Made by a program: the position numbers and the translations under genes. Below the pieces are notes generated by a model. The model saw only the letters and a list, made by a program, of their open reading frames with translations, did not search any database and had not been told where the DNA came from. Positions 1 through 7,995 of a stretch of DNA of 64,000 bases are shown here, piece after piece. The DNA is taken from positions 22,527 to 86,526 of the forward strand of contig JAQYHB010000033.1 of the NCBI GenBank assembly GCA_028722305.1, read 5' to 3'. Numbering within the stretch: position 1 is the stretch's first letter; every line of letters begins with the position of its first letter. The DNA comes from Spirochaetales bacterium. Its GTDB lineage: Bacteria > Spirochaetota > Spirochaetia > Sphaerochaetales > Sphaerochaetaceae.

Positions 1-1776
1 AACGAGCCATCCGGCTTCCTCTCCGCGGTGGCCTTGATCGAGTCATGCCAGCCCACCGAGGGAGTGTTGTACGTCATTCCCCGGGCAAACAACAGCGCCT
101 TCACCTGTACCGACCCCCAGGAAGCGGCTCCGATGCGCTACCAGATCGATACCCCGTATGGCGAGCGCTGGTTCCGCTTTGGCAGCCGCGCTACCAATCC
201 AATCGACCAGTGGCCGGACAGCGAGGTCTACATCCACGCCTCCAGCGGACAACAGCTTTCGGGTAGCGAGACCCGCAACCTGAACCGCGCCTATCCTGGG
301 CGCGAGGATGGGACTTTCACCGAAAAGGTCGCCTACGGCATCACCAGCCTGATCCGCGACAAGCACATTTCCATCACCGTCGACCTGCACGAGGCATCGC
401 CCGAGTACACGACGGTCAACGCGATTGTCGCCCATGAGCGGGCCCTCGACCTGGCAAACATCACGCTGATGATGGTGGAGGACCAGATGAAGGTCACGGT
501 GGAGAAGTCCCCTTCCAACCTGCATGGGCTGACCCACAGGGAGCTGGGCGATTACACCGATACCTTGGCGTTGCTGATGGAGACGGCGAACGCTTCCCAG
601 GGGCGGCTCCACGGGGCGATTGACGCCGACCTGGTGGTTACAGGCAAGGATAAGTTCTATGCCAGAGCCGCTACGTATGGCGCGGTGACGGTACCCTATA
701 CCGATGCGGGGATCAGCATCGACGAACGGTGCGCAAGGCATCTGACCTGCATCGCCAGCTTCGCGGAAATGTACGACGGGGATGATGGCTTCATCAGCCT
801 GGGCGACATACCCTCCTACGATGAGATCATCGAAGGTGGAATCGGCCAGATGCTCGCCGGTCCGGAGGGACAGCGGGCCGCTTTGGGTTCGATTCCCGTT
901 CTCCAGGATCCGATGCTCCAGAAGAGTCCGCGCGCCATCGAGGTTTCCCAGGAATCTGGAAAAACAGTCCAGTATCTGGATATCTCGGGAGAACAGGTCG
1001 CGTGGGACGGGACGTGGATCATCGAGCCGGAAAGCCAGCTGGATGGACTGACGATGGACTACGGCGATGTCGGATACGAGAAGTTCAATCATTCCTATCC
1101 GGTGTTTGTTTCCACAAGAAAATTGCTGGAAGGAACCCCTGAGGAGGTGGTGGAATACCACATCCACTCCGACAATCCCGGTCCCTCCGTCTATATCGTC
1201 GCGGGTATCCATGGCGACGAGCGGGCTGCCTGGTTTGCCGGCCATCTGCTCCAGCGGAAGGTCACCATCAAAAGCGGGGACCTGTATATTATCGCGCCTG
1301 CGAACGCGGCGGGCGCGCGGAGACGGAGCAGGTATGTGGAGGGAACGCTGGACATGAACCGTTCCTTCCCTGGGAATCTCGACGGAAACGTGGCTGAACA
1401 GGCTGCCTACGCGATTTTCTCCCGTATTCAGGAGGTCAAGCCGGAGCTGCTCCTCGACCTGCATGAGGCAATCATCTACAAGCAGTCGCGGGATTTTCTG
1501 GGGAGCACCTATATCTTCTCGATCCTTGATGGCATCGAGGACCTGTATTTCGATATGCTCTTCGCCACCCAGGACGGGACGCTCTGCCACAACGAGTTCG
1601 CCTCGACCGGACCGGGCCCGAAGGGCAGCGTCAATGCCGAGGTTTCCGGCCGGCTTGGCATTCCCGCCATCACCGTGGAGACGTTCCGGGGATTTCCGAT
1701 GGAACGGCGGGTCTACGACCAGCTGGATACCGTCCATTATGTGCTTTCCTACGAAGGTATGTACGATGAGGAGTAA
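1..1776 (+). CDS. Two-domain succinylglutamate desuccinylase/aspartoacylase-like zinc hydrolase (5' partial)
   Basis: The reading frame is open from base 1, so the true start lies upstream of the window. The protein holds two homologous halves of the AstE/aspartoacylase (M14-like) fold. The second half (about residues 370-590) has the zinc motif HGDE followed by NRSFPG and LDLHEA. The first half has NRAYPG and VDLHEA, but its HGDE-equivalent region lies before the window. Family members hydrolyse amide bonds of acyl-amino acids. Because it precedes pgsB-pgsC-pgsW in one tight run (next start 3 bp away), I infer a role in trimming or releasing poly-gamma-glutamate. Substrate is not shown by sequence. 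Confidence 0.75.
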   Translation, partial: NEPSGFLSAVALIESCQPTEGVLYVIPRANNSAFTCTDPQEAAPMRYQIDTPYGERWFRFGSRATNPIDQWPDSEVYIHASSGQQLSGSETRNLNRAYPGREDGTFTEKVAYGITSLIRDKHISITVDLHEASPEYTTVNAIVAHERALDLANITLMMVEDQMKVTVEKSPSNLHGLTHRELGDYTDTLALLMETANASQGRLHGAIDADLVVTGKDKFYARAATYGAVTVPYTDAGISIDERCARHLTCIASFAEMYDGDDGFISLGDIPSYDEIIEGGIGQMLAGPEGQRAALGSIPVLQDPMLQKSPRAIEVSQESGKTVQYLDISGEQVAWDGTWIIEPESQLDGLTMDYGDVGYEKFNHSYPVFVSTRKLLEGTPEEVVEYHIHSDNPGPSVYIVAGIHGDERAAWFAGHLLQRKVTIKSGDLYIIAPANAAGARRRSRYVEGTLDMNRSFPGNLDGNVAEQAAYAIFSRIQEVKPELLLDLHEAIIYKQSRDFLGSTYIFSILDGIEDLYFDMLFATQDGTLCHNEFASTGPGPKGSVNAEVSGRLGIPAITVETFRGFPMERRVYDQLDTVHYVLSYEGMYDEE

Positions 1777-1779
1777 GCC

Positions 1780-2037
1780 GTGAAGAGCCAGGAAATCGCC
1801 CAGGATTTCGCACTCCGCGCCGCCAAGGCAGGCAACCGGATGGAACGGGCTCTCTGCCTGCACGACGCGCTTACGGTGCTCGGACTCTGTCCGGATGCCG
1901 CGCGTCTTTTGGGGCTGAGCGATGGTGCGTATCAGGCAAAGGTGGAGGCCTGCCGTGAGGACGGCGAAGGGGGCGAGGGCTTTTCCGAACTCGAGCTCGA
2001 GCAATTGCAGCACTTTCTTGAGCAGGCCCTCGCATGA
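1780..2037 (+). CDS. Small acidic protein of the poly-gamma-glutamate operon
   Basis: An 85-residue protein with GTG start, preceded by GAGGAG, 3 bp after the hydrolase stop. Its stop overlaps the pgsB ATG by 4 bp, so it is translationally embedded in the pgs operon. It looks wholly helical, with an acidic C-terminal third (EDGEGGEGFSELELEQL), no signal peptide, no membrane segment and no Cys-rich motif. I do not recognise a family. In Bacillus a small protein (PgsE/CapE) also accompanies PgsBCA, but I see no sequence resemblance, so an equivalent role is only a suggestion. Confidence 0.65.
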   Translation: MKSQEIAQDFALRAAKAGNRMERALCLHDALTVLGLCPDAARLLGLSDGAYQAKVEACREDGEGGEGFSELELEQLQHFLEQALA

Positions 2038-3086
2038 AGGTCGTTCCCATCTCGCTGGCTTGTCTGCTTCTGGCGGGTGCTGTCGAGCGCCTTGCCCTGC
2101 ATCGTTCTCTCCAGAGGATTCCCATCCGTGTGGTGGTCAATGGAACACGGGGCAAGTCGACGGTGGTCCGCCTGTTGGCCGCCGCCCTGCGCGAGGCGGG
2201 AATCCCCGCGCTGGGACGCTCGACGGGAAGCGCGGCGGAGTTGCTGCTCCCCGATGGGTCGACACGTGCGATAAAGCGTAGGGGGGTAGTCAATCTCGTC
2301 CGGGAGCAACGCCATCTGGCCCGCCTGGCGAACGTTCTCGGGGTCCGGGCCTTGGTCTGCGAGTGCTCCGCCATCAGGCCTGAGCTGCAACGGGTCTTCC
2401 AGCGGCAACTGGTGGAGCCGACCTTGACTCTGATCACCAACAGCTATGCGGACCACGTGGACCAGATGGGAGAGACCAGAGACTCGACAGCGGACGTGCT
2501 GGCCTCAGGTGTTCACCGGTTCCTCACTACCGATCCGCTGCTGGGTTCTTTGCCTGGGGCGGTGGTCGTGCCTGACTTTTCCGTTCCTTCCCGGATTCCC
2601 CGGTGGGTCCATCCCGATTGCTACCGGATTGCGCTTTCTGCCTGTACGGAGCTCGGAATTCCGCAAGAGGTCGCCATCCAGGGTATGTGCAACGTACAGG
2701 GGGATATCGGGATGGAAGAGGATCTTGTCGTGGGAGGCAAGCGCTTCATCAACGCCTTGGCACGCAACGATACCGCCACGACACGGCAGTTGCTCGCAAC
2801 CCTCGACCTGTCGGAGACCTCCATCGTCTTTGCCAACCGCAAGGACCGGGAGTTCCGTCTGGAGCGCTTTGCCGGGTGCTTCCAGTCGCTGGGGGTGGAC
2901 AGCCTGTTCGTCATCGGGGACCACCCGGCGCTCTGCGCGAGGGTCTTCCGCGCCCATGGCATGCATGCGCTTTGCGTCCCGTTTCCGGAAATCGTGGCGC
3001 GGTGTCGCCAGACGGTGGTGCTGACGGGCAATATCAAAGGAGCGGGAGAGTGGCTGCTCTCCTTCCTGGAGGAGCAAATGCGATGA
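2034..3086 (+). CDS. pgsB: Poly-gamma-glutamate synthase ligase subunit PgsB/CapB
   Basis: A 350-residue Mur-ligase-like amide ligase that activates glutamate with ATP and joins it through the gamma-carboxyl to make poly-gamma-glutamate. An N-terminal hydrophobic segment (about 5-18) anchors it to the membrane. The P-loop VNGTRGKST (about 37-45) is the diagnostic CapB motif, followed by the conserved ECSAIRPELQ and TNSYADHVDQMG stretches. It is somewhat shorter than Bacillus PgsB (about 390). Start ATG overlaps the preceding stop, and its own stop overlaps the pgsC start, fitting an obligate PgsB-PgsC complex. Confidence 0.93.
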   Translation: MKVVPISLACLLLAGAVERLALHRSLQRIPIRVVVNGTRGKSTVVRLLAAALREAGIPALGRSTGSAAELLLPDGSTRAIKRRGVVNLVREQRHLARLANVLGVRALVCECSAIRPELQRVFQRQLVEPTLTLITNSYADHVDQMGETRDSTADVLASGVHRFLTTDPLLGSLPGAVVVPDFSVPSRIPRWVHPDCYRIALSACTELGIPQEVAIQGMCNVQGDIGMEEDLVVGGKRFINALARNDTATTRQLLATLDLSETSIVFANRKDREFRLERFAGCFQSLGVDSLFVIGDHPALCARVFRAHGMHALCVPFPEIVARCRQTVVLTGNIKGAGEWLLSFLEEQMR

Positions 3087-3508
3087 ACCAAGTGCTTTTG
3101 ATTCTCAGCATCGTCTTCGGTTGCCTCTACACCGAGTTGACCGGACTTCTTACGGGAGGGTTGGTCAGTGCCGGGTACCTATCCATGCATCTGTCCAACC
3201 CGGTAAGGATTGCCACCACTGTGGCTGTTTCGTTCGTCACTTACCTATGCGTACTCGGGCTCTCGCAGCTCTTGATCGTCTATGGCCGTCGTCGTTTTGT
3301 CCTGTGCCTGCTCATCGGCATGGTGCTCTCCGCTCTGCCCGGGATGGCGCCGCTCTCCCTGGACGTCCGTGTCATCGGTCTGGTCGTTCCCGGCCTGATT
3401 GCCAACGACATGGTCCGACAGGGACCGGTGAAAACCTTGGTCGCGCTTGCCTCCCTGACCTGTGTCTTGGCATTGGTCGCCTTGATCCTGCTCCACTTGG
3501 AGGCCTAG
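3083..3508 (+). CDS. pgsC: Poly-gamma-glutamate biosynthesis protein PgsC/CapC
   Basis: A 141-residue integral membrane protein with four to five hydrophobic segments. The N-terminal YTELTGLLTGGLVSAGYL is typical of PgsC/CapC, which forms the synthase core with PgsB. ATG at 3083 lies inside the last codons of pgsB (ATGA overlap) with GGAGGAG upstream. Length matches the family (about 140-150). No pgsA/capA-type transport subunit is visible in the window; the next gene is pgsW instead, the arrangement seen in some diderm PGA loci. Confidence 0.92.
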   Translation: MNQVLLILSIVFGCLYTELTGLLTGGLVSAGYLSMHLSNPVRIATTVAVSFVTYLCVLGLSQLLIVYGRRRFVLCLLIGMVLSALPGMAPLSLDVRVIGLVVPGLIANDMVRQGPVKTLVALASLTCVLALVALILLHLEA

Positions 3509-3509
3509 C

Positions 3510-4553
3510 GTGCGGCTCAGGTACCCTCTTGTCTCCTTGTTGGTGCTGGCCGCGGGGCTCGTGGCCGGGCTGTGCACCTTGCGCTCTGCAGACCTGCCTG
3601 AACGTGGGGTGATGGAACGGAGCTTCCGTCGGATGCAAGAGGCGGAGGCGTCTATCAAAGCCTACGTGGAAGGCCAGGGAATCGCGCTTGAGGCGGAAGA
3701 CCGGGAAGGGACCTATCTGATTGGACCCGAGCTCTCGCCGCTTGTCACCACGATGGGATATCCGGATGTCAAACGGACCACCCTGAGTCCGGACAGTGCC
3801 GCCTTGCTGGTCCGGCTGTTCACCGAGGCAGGCTTGAGAGAAGGGGATGTGGTCGGGGTGGGCACGAGCGGGTCGTTTCCCGGATATCTGGTCGCCACCC
3901 TCTGCGCGGCCGAAGAGATGGGGCTCAAGGTACGCTTGGCCGCCTCGCTCGGGGCATCGATGTATGGAGCTACAAGGCCGGAACTCTCCATCCTGACCAT
4001 TCTGAATCTCCTGCAACAGGATGGGTTCCATTTCGAAGTGGTCGCCGTATCGCCTGGTGGCGATGGAGACCGGGGAAAGGGTGCCTACGACGGGCTCGTG
4101 TATGACGATACAAAGCAGCTTTCCCGATCTTTGCTTCACGCAAGCGGATTCCCGGTTCTTGACGAAGAGGACCTTGGGTCCAACATTCGGAAACGAAAGG
4201 CCCTTTTCGGCCCGATTTCCTGTTTTGTCAATATTGGTGGAGCGGAACCCAATGTGGGTAATGGTGCGGAAATCCTTGGTCTCGCTCCGGGCTTGGTTGT
4301 CCAGAAGCGGAATCTTCCGCTTCGACCTGACCGGGGTCTGGTCTTTGACTACCTGGCCGAGGGCATTCCCGTGTTGAATCTCTTGCAGGTACGGAAACTG
4401 GCATCCCGCTATGGGATTCCCTTCGACCCGAGTCCGTTGCCATCCAATCCGTCTGGTCCCCTGTACCAGAGCCGGATCGGTCCCTCTTGGATTCCGCTTG
4501 CGACCTTGTTGCTGGCGGTGGGAATTCTGCTCTGGGGAAAGGAAAGGAGATAG
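3510..4553 (+). CDS. pgsW: Poly-gamma-glutamate system protein PgsW
   Basis: A 347-residue protein with GTG start just after the pgsC stop and GGAGG in front. It has an N-terminal membrane anchor (about 6-22), a large presumably periplasmic domain with a conserved GVGTSGSFPGYLVA stretch, and a C-terminal membrane segment (about 323-340) followed by KERR. Architecture and position match the PgsW-type poly-gamma-glutamate system protein that replaces PgsA in some loci. Its biochemical role is not established; I infer a role in polymer handling at the envelope. It is the last gene of the operon. Confidence 0.85.
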   Translation: MRLRYPLVSLLVLAAGLVAGLCTLRSADLPERGVMERSFRRMQEAEASIKAYVEGQGIALEAEDREGTYLIGPELSPLVTTMGYPDVKRTTLSPDSAALLVRLFTEAGLREGDVVGVGTSGSFPGYLVATLCAAEEMGLKVRLAASLGASMYGATRPELSILTILNLLQQDGFHFEVVAVSPGGDGDRGKGAYDGLVYDDTKQLSRSLLHASGFPVLDEEDLGSNIRKRKALFGPISCFVNIGGAEPNVGNGAEILGLAPGLVVQKRNLPLRPDRGLVFDYLAEGIPVLNLLQVRKLASRYGIPFDPSPLPSNPSGPLYQSRIGPSWIPLATLLLAVGILLWGKERR

Positions 4554-4564
4554 GAATACAAAAA

Positions 4565-4587
4565 TGGCCACACCGTCGGTGTGGCCA
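4565..4587 (-). terminator. Rho-independent terminator of the tRNA gene
   Basis: Perfect 10-bp stem TGGCCACACC / GGTGTGGCCA with a 3-base loop. On the minus strand it is followed by TTTTTG, placing it 2 bp beyond the 3' end of the tRNA. It may also stop plus-strand readthrough from pgsW, although no T-run follows on that strand. Confidence 0.8.
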
Positions 4588-4589
4588 CA

Positions 4590-4664
4590 TGGCTCTAGTG
4601 CGATTCGAACGCGCGACCTTCTCCTCCGGAGGGAGACGCTCTAATCCAGCTGAGCTATAGAGTC
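4590..4664 (-). tRNA. tRNA-Arg (anticodon CCG)
   Basis: A cloverleaf can be drawn on the minus strand: acceptor GACTCTA/TAGAGCC, D-stem GCTC/GAGC, anticodon stem TCTCC/GGAGA with loop CTCCGGA (anticodon CCG), variable loop AGGTC, and T-arm GCGCG-TTCGAAT-CGCAC. Discriminator is A; CCA is not encoded. Two stem positions are A-C oppositions, 2-71 in the acceptor and 50-64 in the T-stem. Each would be restored by a single C-to-T change. It has its own promoter and terminator. It may be functional but slightly destabilised, or beginning to decay. Confidence 0.85.
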
Positions 4665-4674
4665 GTTGGCCCAA

Positions 4675-4703
4675 TATTAACCTGTCTTCCCGATGAAATG
4701 CAA
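4675..4703 (-). promoter_or_regulatory. Promoter of tRNA-Arg
   Basis: On the minus strand, TTGCAT (4703-4698), 17 bp, TTAATA (4680-4675), about 10 bp before the mature tRNA 5' end. The -35 element lies inside an inverted repeat ATGCAAG/CTTGCAT (4698-4719) with an 8-base loop, which may be an operator or a chance hairpin. Confidence 0.6.
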
Positions 4704-4774
4704 GATTATCAGCTTGCATCGTACAAGGGGGTGGGGATATCCTTGACGAAGAAATGCAAAAAGGGGTGTTTTGA

Positions 4775-5689
4775 ATGAAACCTACAGTCGTGGTGCTCGC
4801 TGCCGGGATGGGCAGCCGGTATGGTGGAGTGAAACAGATTGACGCGGTCGGCATGCACGGGGAGACCCTGCTCGACTTCGGGATGTATGATGCCCGTCGC
4901 GCCGGCTTTGCGAAAGTCGTCTTCATCATCCGCAAGGATATCGAGCACGATTTCAGGGAGCGGCTCTTCGATCGTATCGCCCGCAACATGGACGCCGAAT
5001 ATGTCTTTCAGGAAAAGAGCAGCATGCTTGACCGCGCCCAGCTTGAGGCAAGCAGGGAAACCCGCGTGAAACCTTGGGGGACCGTCCACGCGATCCTCTG
5101 CGCCGAGACCGCAGTCTCGACCCCGTTTGCCGTCATCAACAGCGACGACTACTATGGGCGCAAGGCTTTCGAGGTCCTTGAGAACCATCTGGAGGGGGTG
5201 GACAACGATTCTCCCGAACACGCCATGGTGGGCTATATCCTCGAGAACACGATGAGCAGGGAGGGCAGCGTCAGCCGCGCCATCTGCTCGATCAGCGATG
5301 ACGGATACCTGAAGAGCATGGTGGAGAACACCCAGATCGAGTTTGTCGACGGCAAGCCGGTCAGCCACTTCGAGGGGAAGGATATCAGCCTTTCCGGCAA
5401 GGAATGGGTATCGATGAATTTCTTCGGCTTCACCCCGAGGGCTTTCCATGACTTCCGTTCCTACTGGAACGACTTTGCCAGGGACAATATCCGCGAGCCG
5501 AAGAAGGAATGCCTGCTTCCCAACGCCGCCAGCCAGATCGTCACCAGCGGGGACGGCAGGATCAAGGTCTACCACACCGACGAGAAATGGTTCGGCATGA
5601 CCTACAGCGCCGACAAGGAAATCGTCAAACGCGAACTCCGCAAGAAAATCGAGACAGGCTACTATCCCGAGAAGCTCTGGGAGAAATAA
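4775..5689 (+). CDS. Sugar-phosphate nucleotidyltransferase family protein
   Basis: A 304-residue single-domain Rossmann-like nucleotidyltransferase. The signature LAAGMGSRYGG (about 8-18) is the glycine-rich NTP-binding loop. VINSDDYYG (about 122) supplies metal-binding aspartates. Relatives transfer a nucleotidyl group to sugar 1-phosphates. There is no left-handed beta-helix acyltransferase tail (unlike GlmU). Start ATG follows AAGGGGTG. The gene stands alone between the tRNA and a convergent gene, so the neighbourhood does not reveal the sugar. Confidence 0.85.
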   Translation: MKPTVVVLAAGMGSRYGGVKQIDAVGMHGETLLDFGMYDARRAGFAKVVFIIRKDIEHDFRERLFDRIARNMDAEYVFQEKSSMLDRAQLEASRETRVKPWGTVHAILCAETAVSTPFAVINSDDYYGRKAFEVLENHLEGVDNDSPEHAMVGYILENTMSREGSVSRAICSISDDGYLKSMVENTQIEFVDGKPVSHFEGKDISLSGKEWVSMNFFGFTPRAFHDFRSYWNDFARDNIREPKKECLLPNAASQIVTSGDGRIKVYHTDEKWFGMTYSADKEIVKRELRKKIETGYYPEKLWEK

Positions 5690-5711
5690 GTCTGATCCTG
5701 TTCGGGACATG

Positions 5712-5750
5712 CCCTCCTTTCTGGTTGTTGGTCCGGAAAGGAGGGTTTTT
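5712..5750 (+). terminator. Rho-independent terminator
   Basis: Perfect 10-bp stem CCCTCCTTTC / GAAAGGAGGG, loop of 14, then TTTTT. It ends the nucleotidyltransferase transcript. Confidence 0.9.
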
Positions 5751-5755
5751 ATTTG

Positions 5756-6331
5756 TTATGTGGACAGCTTGTCGGGCAGTTGTACGTGCTGCCTTGCCAT
5801 CCGGTCGAGCAGACGGGACGGATCGTTGTCCACCAACAGCGTCTGCTGGCATCTTGGGTCAAGAAAGCCTGTCTCGACGCTTTTGTGGAGCATGTCCAAC
5901 AGCGGCTGCCAGTAGCCGTCCACATCCAGGAGCGCCACCGGTTTGTGGTGGTAGCCAAGCTGCCTCCAAGTATAGGCTTCCATCAGCTCCTCCATGGTTC
6001 CGATGCCGCCGGGGAGGGCGAGGAAGCCGTCGCCCAACTCGTACATCTTCTCCTTGCGGCTGTGCATGCCGTCGGTGATGATCAGCTGGCTTTCCACCTG
6101 CTTGGTCCTTACCTGGGGCAAGTCCATCGCTTGCGGCAGGACACCGATCGTGGTGCCCCCGAGACTTTTGAGCGTGTCCGCGACGACTCCCATGAGTCCC
6201 CGGTTCCCCCCTCCGTAGACCAGGTCAAGGCCGGACTTCCTCATGGCCTTGGCAAGATTGACTGCCATGTCCCGGTAGATGGGGCTACTCCCCATCGTGC
6301 TTCCACAAAATACGGTAAGACGGTGCATCAT
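5756..6331 (-). CDS. LOG family nucleoside 5'-monophosphate phosphoribohydrolase
   Basis: A 191-residue Rossmann-fold protein of the LOG (lonely guy) family, which releases free bases from nucleotide 5'-monophosphates. It shows VFCGS near the N-terminus, the substrate motif LVYGGGNRGLMG, and PGGIGTMEE, the diagnostic PGGxGTxxE. I start it at the ATG ATG pair at 6331 rather than an in-frame ATG at 6340, because a TACAAT -10 box (6344-6339) with TTTCCA 17 bp further upstream ends 7 bp before 6331. The 6340 ATG would overlap that box. This implies a leaderless transcript. Confidence 0.88.
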   Translation of the reverse strand: MMHRLTVFCGSTMGSSPIYRDMAVNLAKAMRKSGLDLVYGGGNRGLMGVVADTLKSLGGTTIGVLPQAMDLPQVRTKQVESQLIITDGMHSRKEKMYELGDGFLALPGGIGTMEELMEAYTWRQLGYHHKPVALLDVDGYWQPLLDMLHKSVETGFLDPRCQQTLLVDNDPSRLLDRMARQHVQLPDKLST

Positions 6332-6368
6332 GTTCCCCATTGTACCGGTTTTGCTCTACACTGGAAAC
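6332..6368. promoter_or_regulatory. Overlapping divergent promoters of the LOG gene and the 6369 gene
   Basis: Minus strand: TTTCCA (6367-6362), 17 bp, TACAAT (6344-6339), then 7 bp to ATG 6331. Plus strand: TACACT (6357-6362), then 6 bp to ATG 6369, without a clear -35. The elements interlock, so transcription in the two directions probably competes. Confidence 0.6.
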
Positions 6369-6818
6369 ATGATGGACGATGATTTGCCGCAAGGACTGAT
6401 GCTTCTCCCCGATGAGGAGGAGGTGGTGGATTTCCTGGAAATCCTCTACTGCCGTGCCGTACCTATCCTCGCCGTGCTCTGCGCGGAAGGCCCTCTCGAG
6501 CCGAATCGGATCCAGGCTTTCGAGAAGCGGATGAAAGGGATGTTCCCCGAGGGAAAGGTGGTGGAGGAGATTGAGAACGCGATCATCGAGGCCGGGCGTT
6601 TCCCCCAGGAGCTCTTGCCCTATCTGGTCAACTACCTCTTTCGGACCACGCAACCGTTCCTTGATGACGTCAACGCTTTGACCATGAGCCGTATGGTCGT
6701 TTCGCTCGCGGGAGAACTTTCCGAGGAGGGGTGGCAGGTGCTTTTGCAGTACGGATCCCGCTTCTTCCTTACCAAAAACAAGATTCTGCAAGAGGATAGT
6801 AGGCAAACCGCTACTTGA
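6369..6818 (+). CDS. Hypothetical protein, 149 residues
   Basis: A soluble acidic protein, LPDEEEVVDFLEIL near the N-terminus, with mostly helical character, no signal peptide and no membrane segment. I do not recognise a family. The start is the ATG ATG pair at 6369/6372, directly downstream of a TACACT -10 box with no Shine-Dalgarno, implying a leaderless or nearly leaderless message. It is divergent from the LOG gene and co-directional with the barrel-protein genes, which have their own start signals. Confidence 0.75.
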   Translation: MMDDDLPQGLMLLPDEEEVVDFLEILYCRAVPILAVLCAEGPLEPNRIQAFEKRMKGMFPEGKVVEEIENAIIEAGRFPQELLPYLVNYLFRTTQPFLDDVNALTMSRMVVSLAGELSEEGWQVLLQYGSRFFLTKNKILQEDSRQTAT

Positions 6819-6873
6819 GTTTGTCTTCTCTGCCGTGTATGATAAATTCCGTATCCCAATGAAGGAGAAAACT

Positions 6874-7923
6874 ATGAATAGACGTGTTCTGGGATTGATG
6901 GGCGCCTTCCTTCTTCTGCCGGCTGTGGCTTTTGCCGTTCCCGTTGCGATTACTTGGGAATGGACCCTTGATGATCCCGATGTCACTACATTCAGATATC
7001 AGCTTGATGGGGAAGACCCCGATGGATGGACGGTGGTCGATGCCTCCCAGACCTCCTATACTGCGGAGAACATGGACGGGACGAAGTCCTACACCTTGTA
7101 TCTGCAACAGTCCTATGATGGCGAGCATTTCAGCGCCAGCGCCACCAGCACCAGCGAGCCACTAGAGACCGGGGAGGAACAGGTTCCCGCGGAACCGGTA
7201 GCGGAACAGGCGCCTGTGGTTGCGGAGACTCCCGTCGCCGCTGAAGAAGCTGTGGCCGAGACACCCGCTCCTTCCGAGAGCGAGCCAGTCGCCGAGGCAG
7301 AGCCGGTCGCGGCTGAAGCGCCTGCTCCCGAGCCGGTTGCCACTGAACAGCCCGTCGCTGAACCGGTCGTCTTTGCGGAACCTGCTTCCGAGCCGGTTGC
7401 CTCGTCTGCAGCCAAGGCTCCCAAGAGCCGTGCTCCGTTCCGCTTCGGCTTCGGTGTGTACGGCAGCGCCGACAAGGTGCTTGACGAGGATTCCTATCCT
7501 GTTCTGAGTTTCAACCACTCCTGGCTTCCTGAACTTGGTGGCGAGATCAAGCTGGAGAACATCCTTGCCGGGAAGCATGTCGGCATCGGCCTTGACCTGC
7601 GAGGCGCATGGATGCCGACTCCCGAGGGCAAGTGGAAGGATGTCTTCGACCATCTGGACGATTTGAACAACGCTATGTACGGCTCCGCGGCCCTGGAACT
7701 CGACCTGAACTTCGGAAAGACCCTGCTGACGCTTGGCGGTGGTGGTTTCGGTCTCTATGACTTCGACAACTGGACCTATGGCGTGCTCGGAAGTGTCGGC
7801 ATCGGCTACCACTTCACCAAGCACCTGTACATGGGTGTCGACGGGCAATACCGCTATTACCTGGACAACACCGAGAAGGCGCAGACCCTCAGCGGTAGCG
7901 CGTCGACGTTGGTTACTTTCTGA
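6874..7923 (+). CDS. Predicted outer-membrane barrel protein with N-terminal RYQ-DG domain and Pro/Ala/Glu linker
   Basis: A 349-residue exported protein. Signal peptide about 1-20 (MNRRVLGLMGAFLLLPAVAFA). A beta-rich domain at about 21-105 contains WEW, DP-x-V-T-x-FRYQ, DGE, and LQQSYDGEHF. A low-complexity linker at about 108-190 is built from EPVA/AEP/APAP-type repeats. A C-terminal region of about 160 residues with alternating strands ends in Phe, the usual outer-membrane barrel signature. AAGGAG sits 6 bp before the ATG. The linker may span the periplasm or cell wall. It is followed by a paralogue lacking the linker; exact function is unknown. Confidence 0.8.
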   Translation: MNRRVLGLMGAFLLLPAVAFAVPVAITWEWTLDDPDVTTFRYQLDGEDPDGWTVVDASQTSYTAENMDGTKSYTLYLQQSYDGEHFSASATSTSEPLETGEEQVPAEPVAEQAPVVAETPVAAEEAVAETPAPSESEPVAEAEPVAAEAPAPEPVATEQPVAEPVVFAEPASEPVASSAAKAPKSRAPFRFGFGVYGSADKVLDEDSYPVLSFNHSWLPELGGEIKLENILAGKHVGIGLDLRGAWMPTPEGKWKDVFDHLDDLNNAMYGSAALELDLNFGKTLLTLGGGGFGLYDFDNWTYGVLGSVGIGYHFTKHLYMGVDGQYRYYLDNTEKAQTLSGSASTLVTF

Positions 7924-7952
7924 TTTCCATCCTGGTTTTTACGGAGTTTGGA

Positions 7953-7983
7953 GCACCTCGTTTCCACGGGGTGCTTCTTTTTG
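7953..7983 (+). terminator. Terminator whose loop doubles as the next gene's -35 element
   Basis: Stem GCACCTCG / CGGGGTGC (7953-7960/7967-7974, one G-T pair), loop TTTCCA (7961-7966), then a T-rich tail. The loop TTTCCA lies exactly 17 bp upstream of TATGAT (7984-7989), which ends 6 bp before ATG 7996, so the terminator and the next promoter overlap. Confidence 0.75.
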
Positions 7984-7995
7984 TATGATAGAGGT

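Noticed and set aside
43..2013. Long antisense open frames (for example opposite the hydrolase, rlmKL, mnmE, mnmG and ftsK)
   Set aside because: They mirror well-supported genes, lack RBS and family motifs, and are Arg/Gly/His-rich, as expected from the reverse strand of GC-rich codons.
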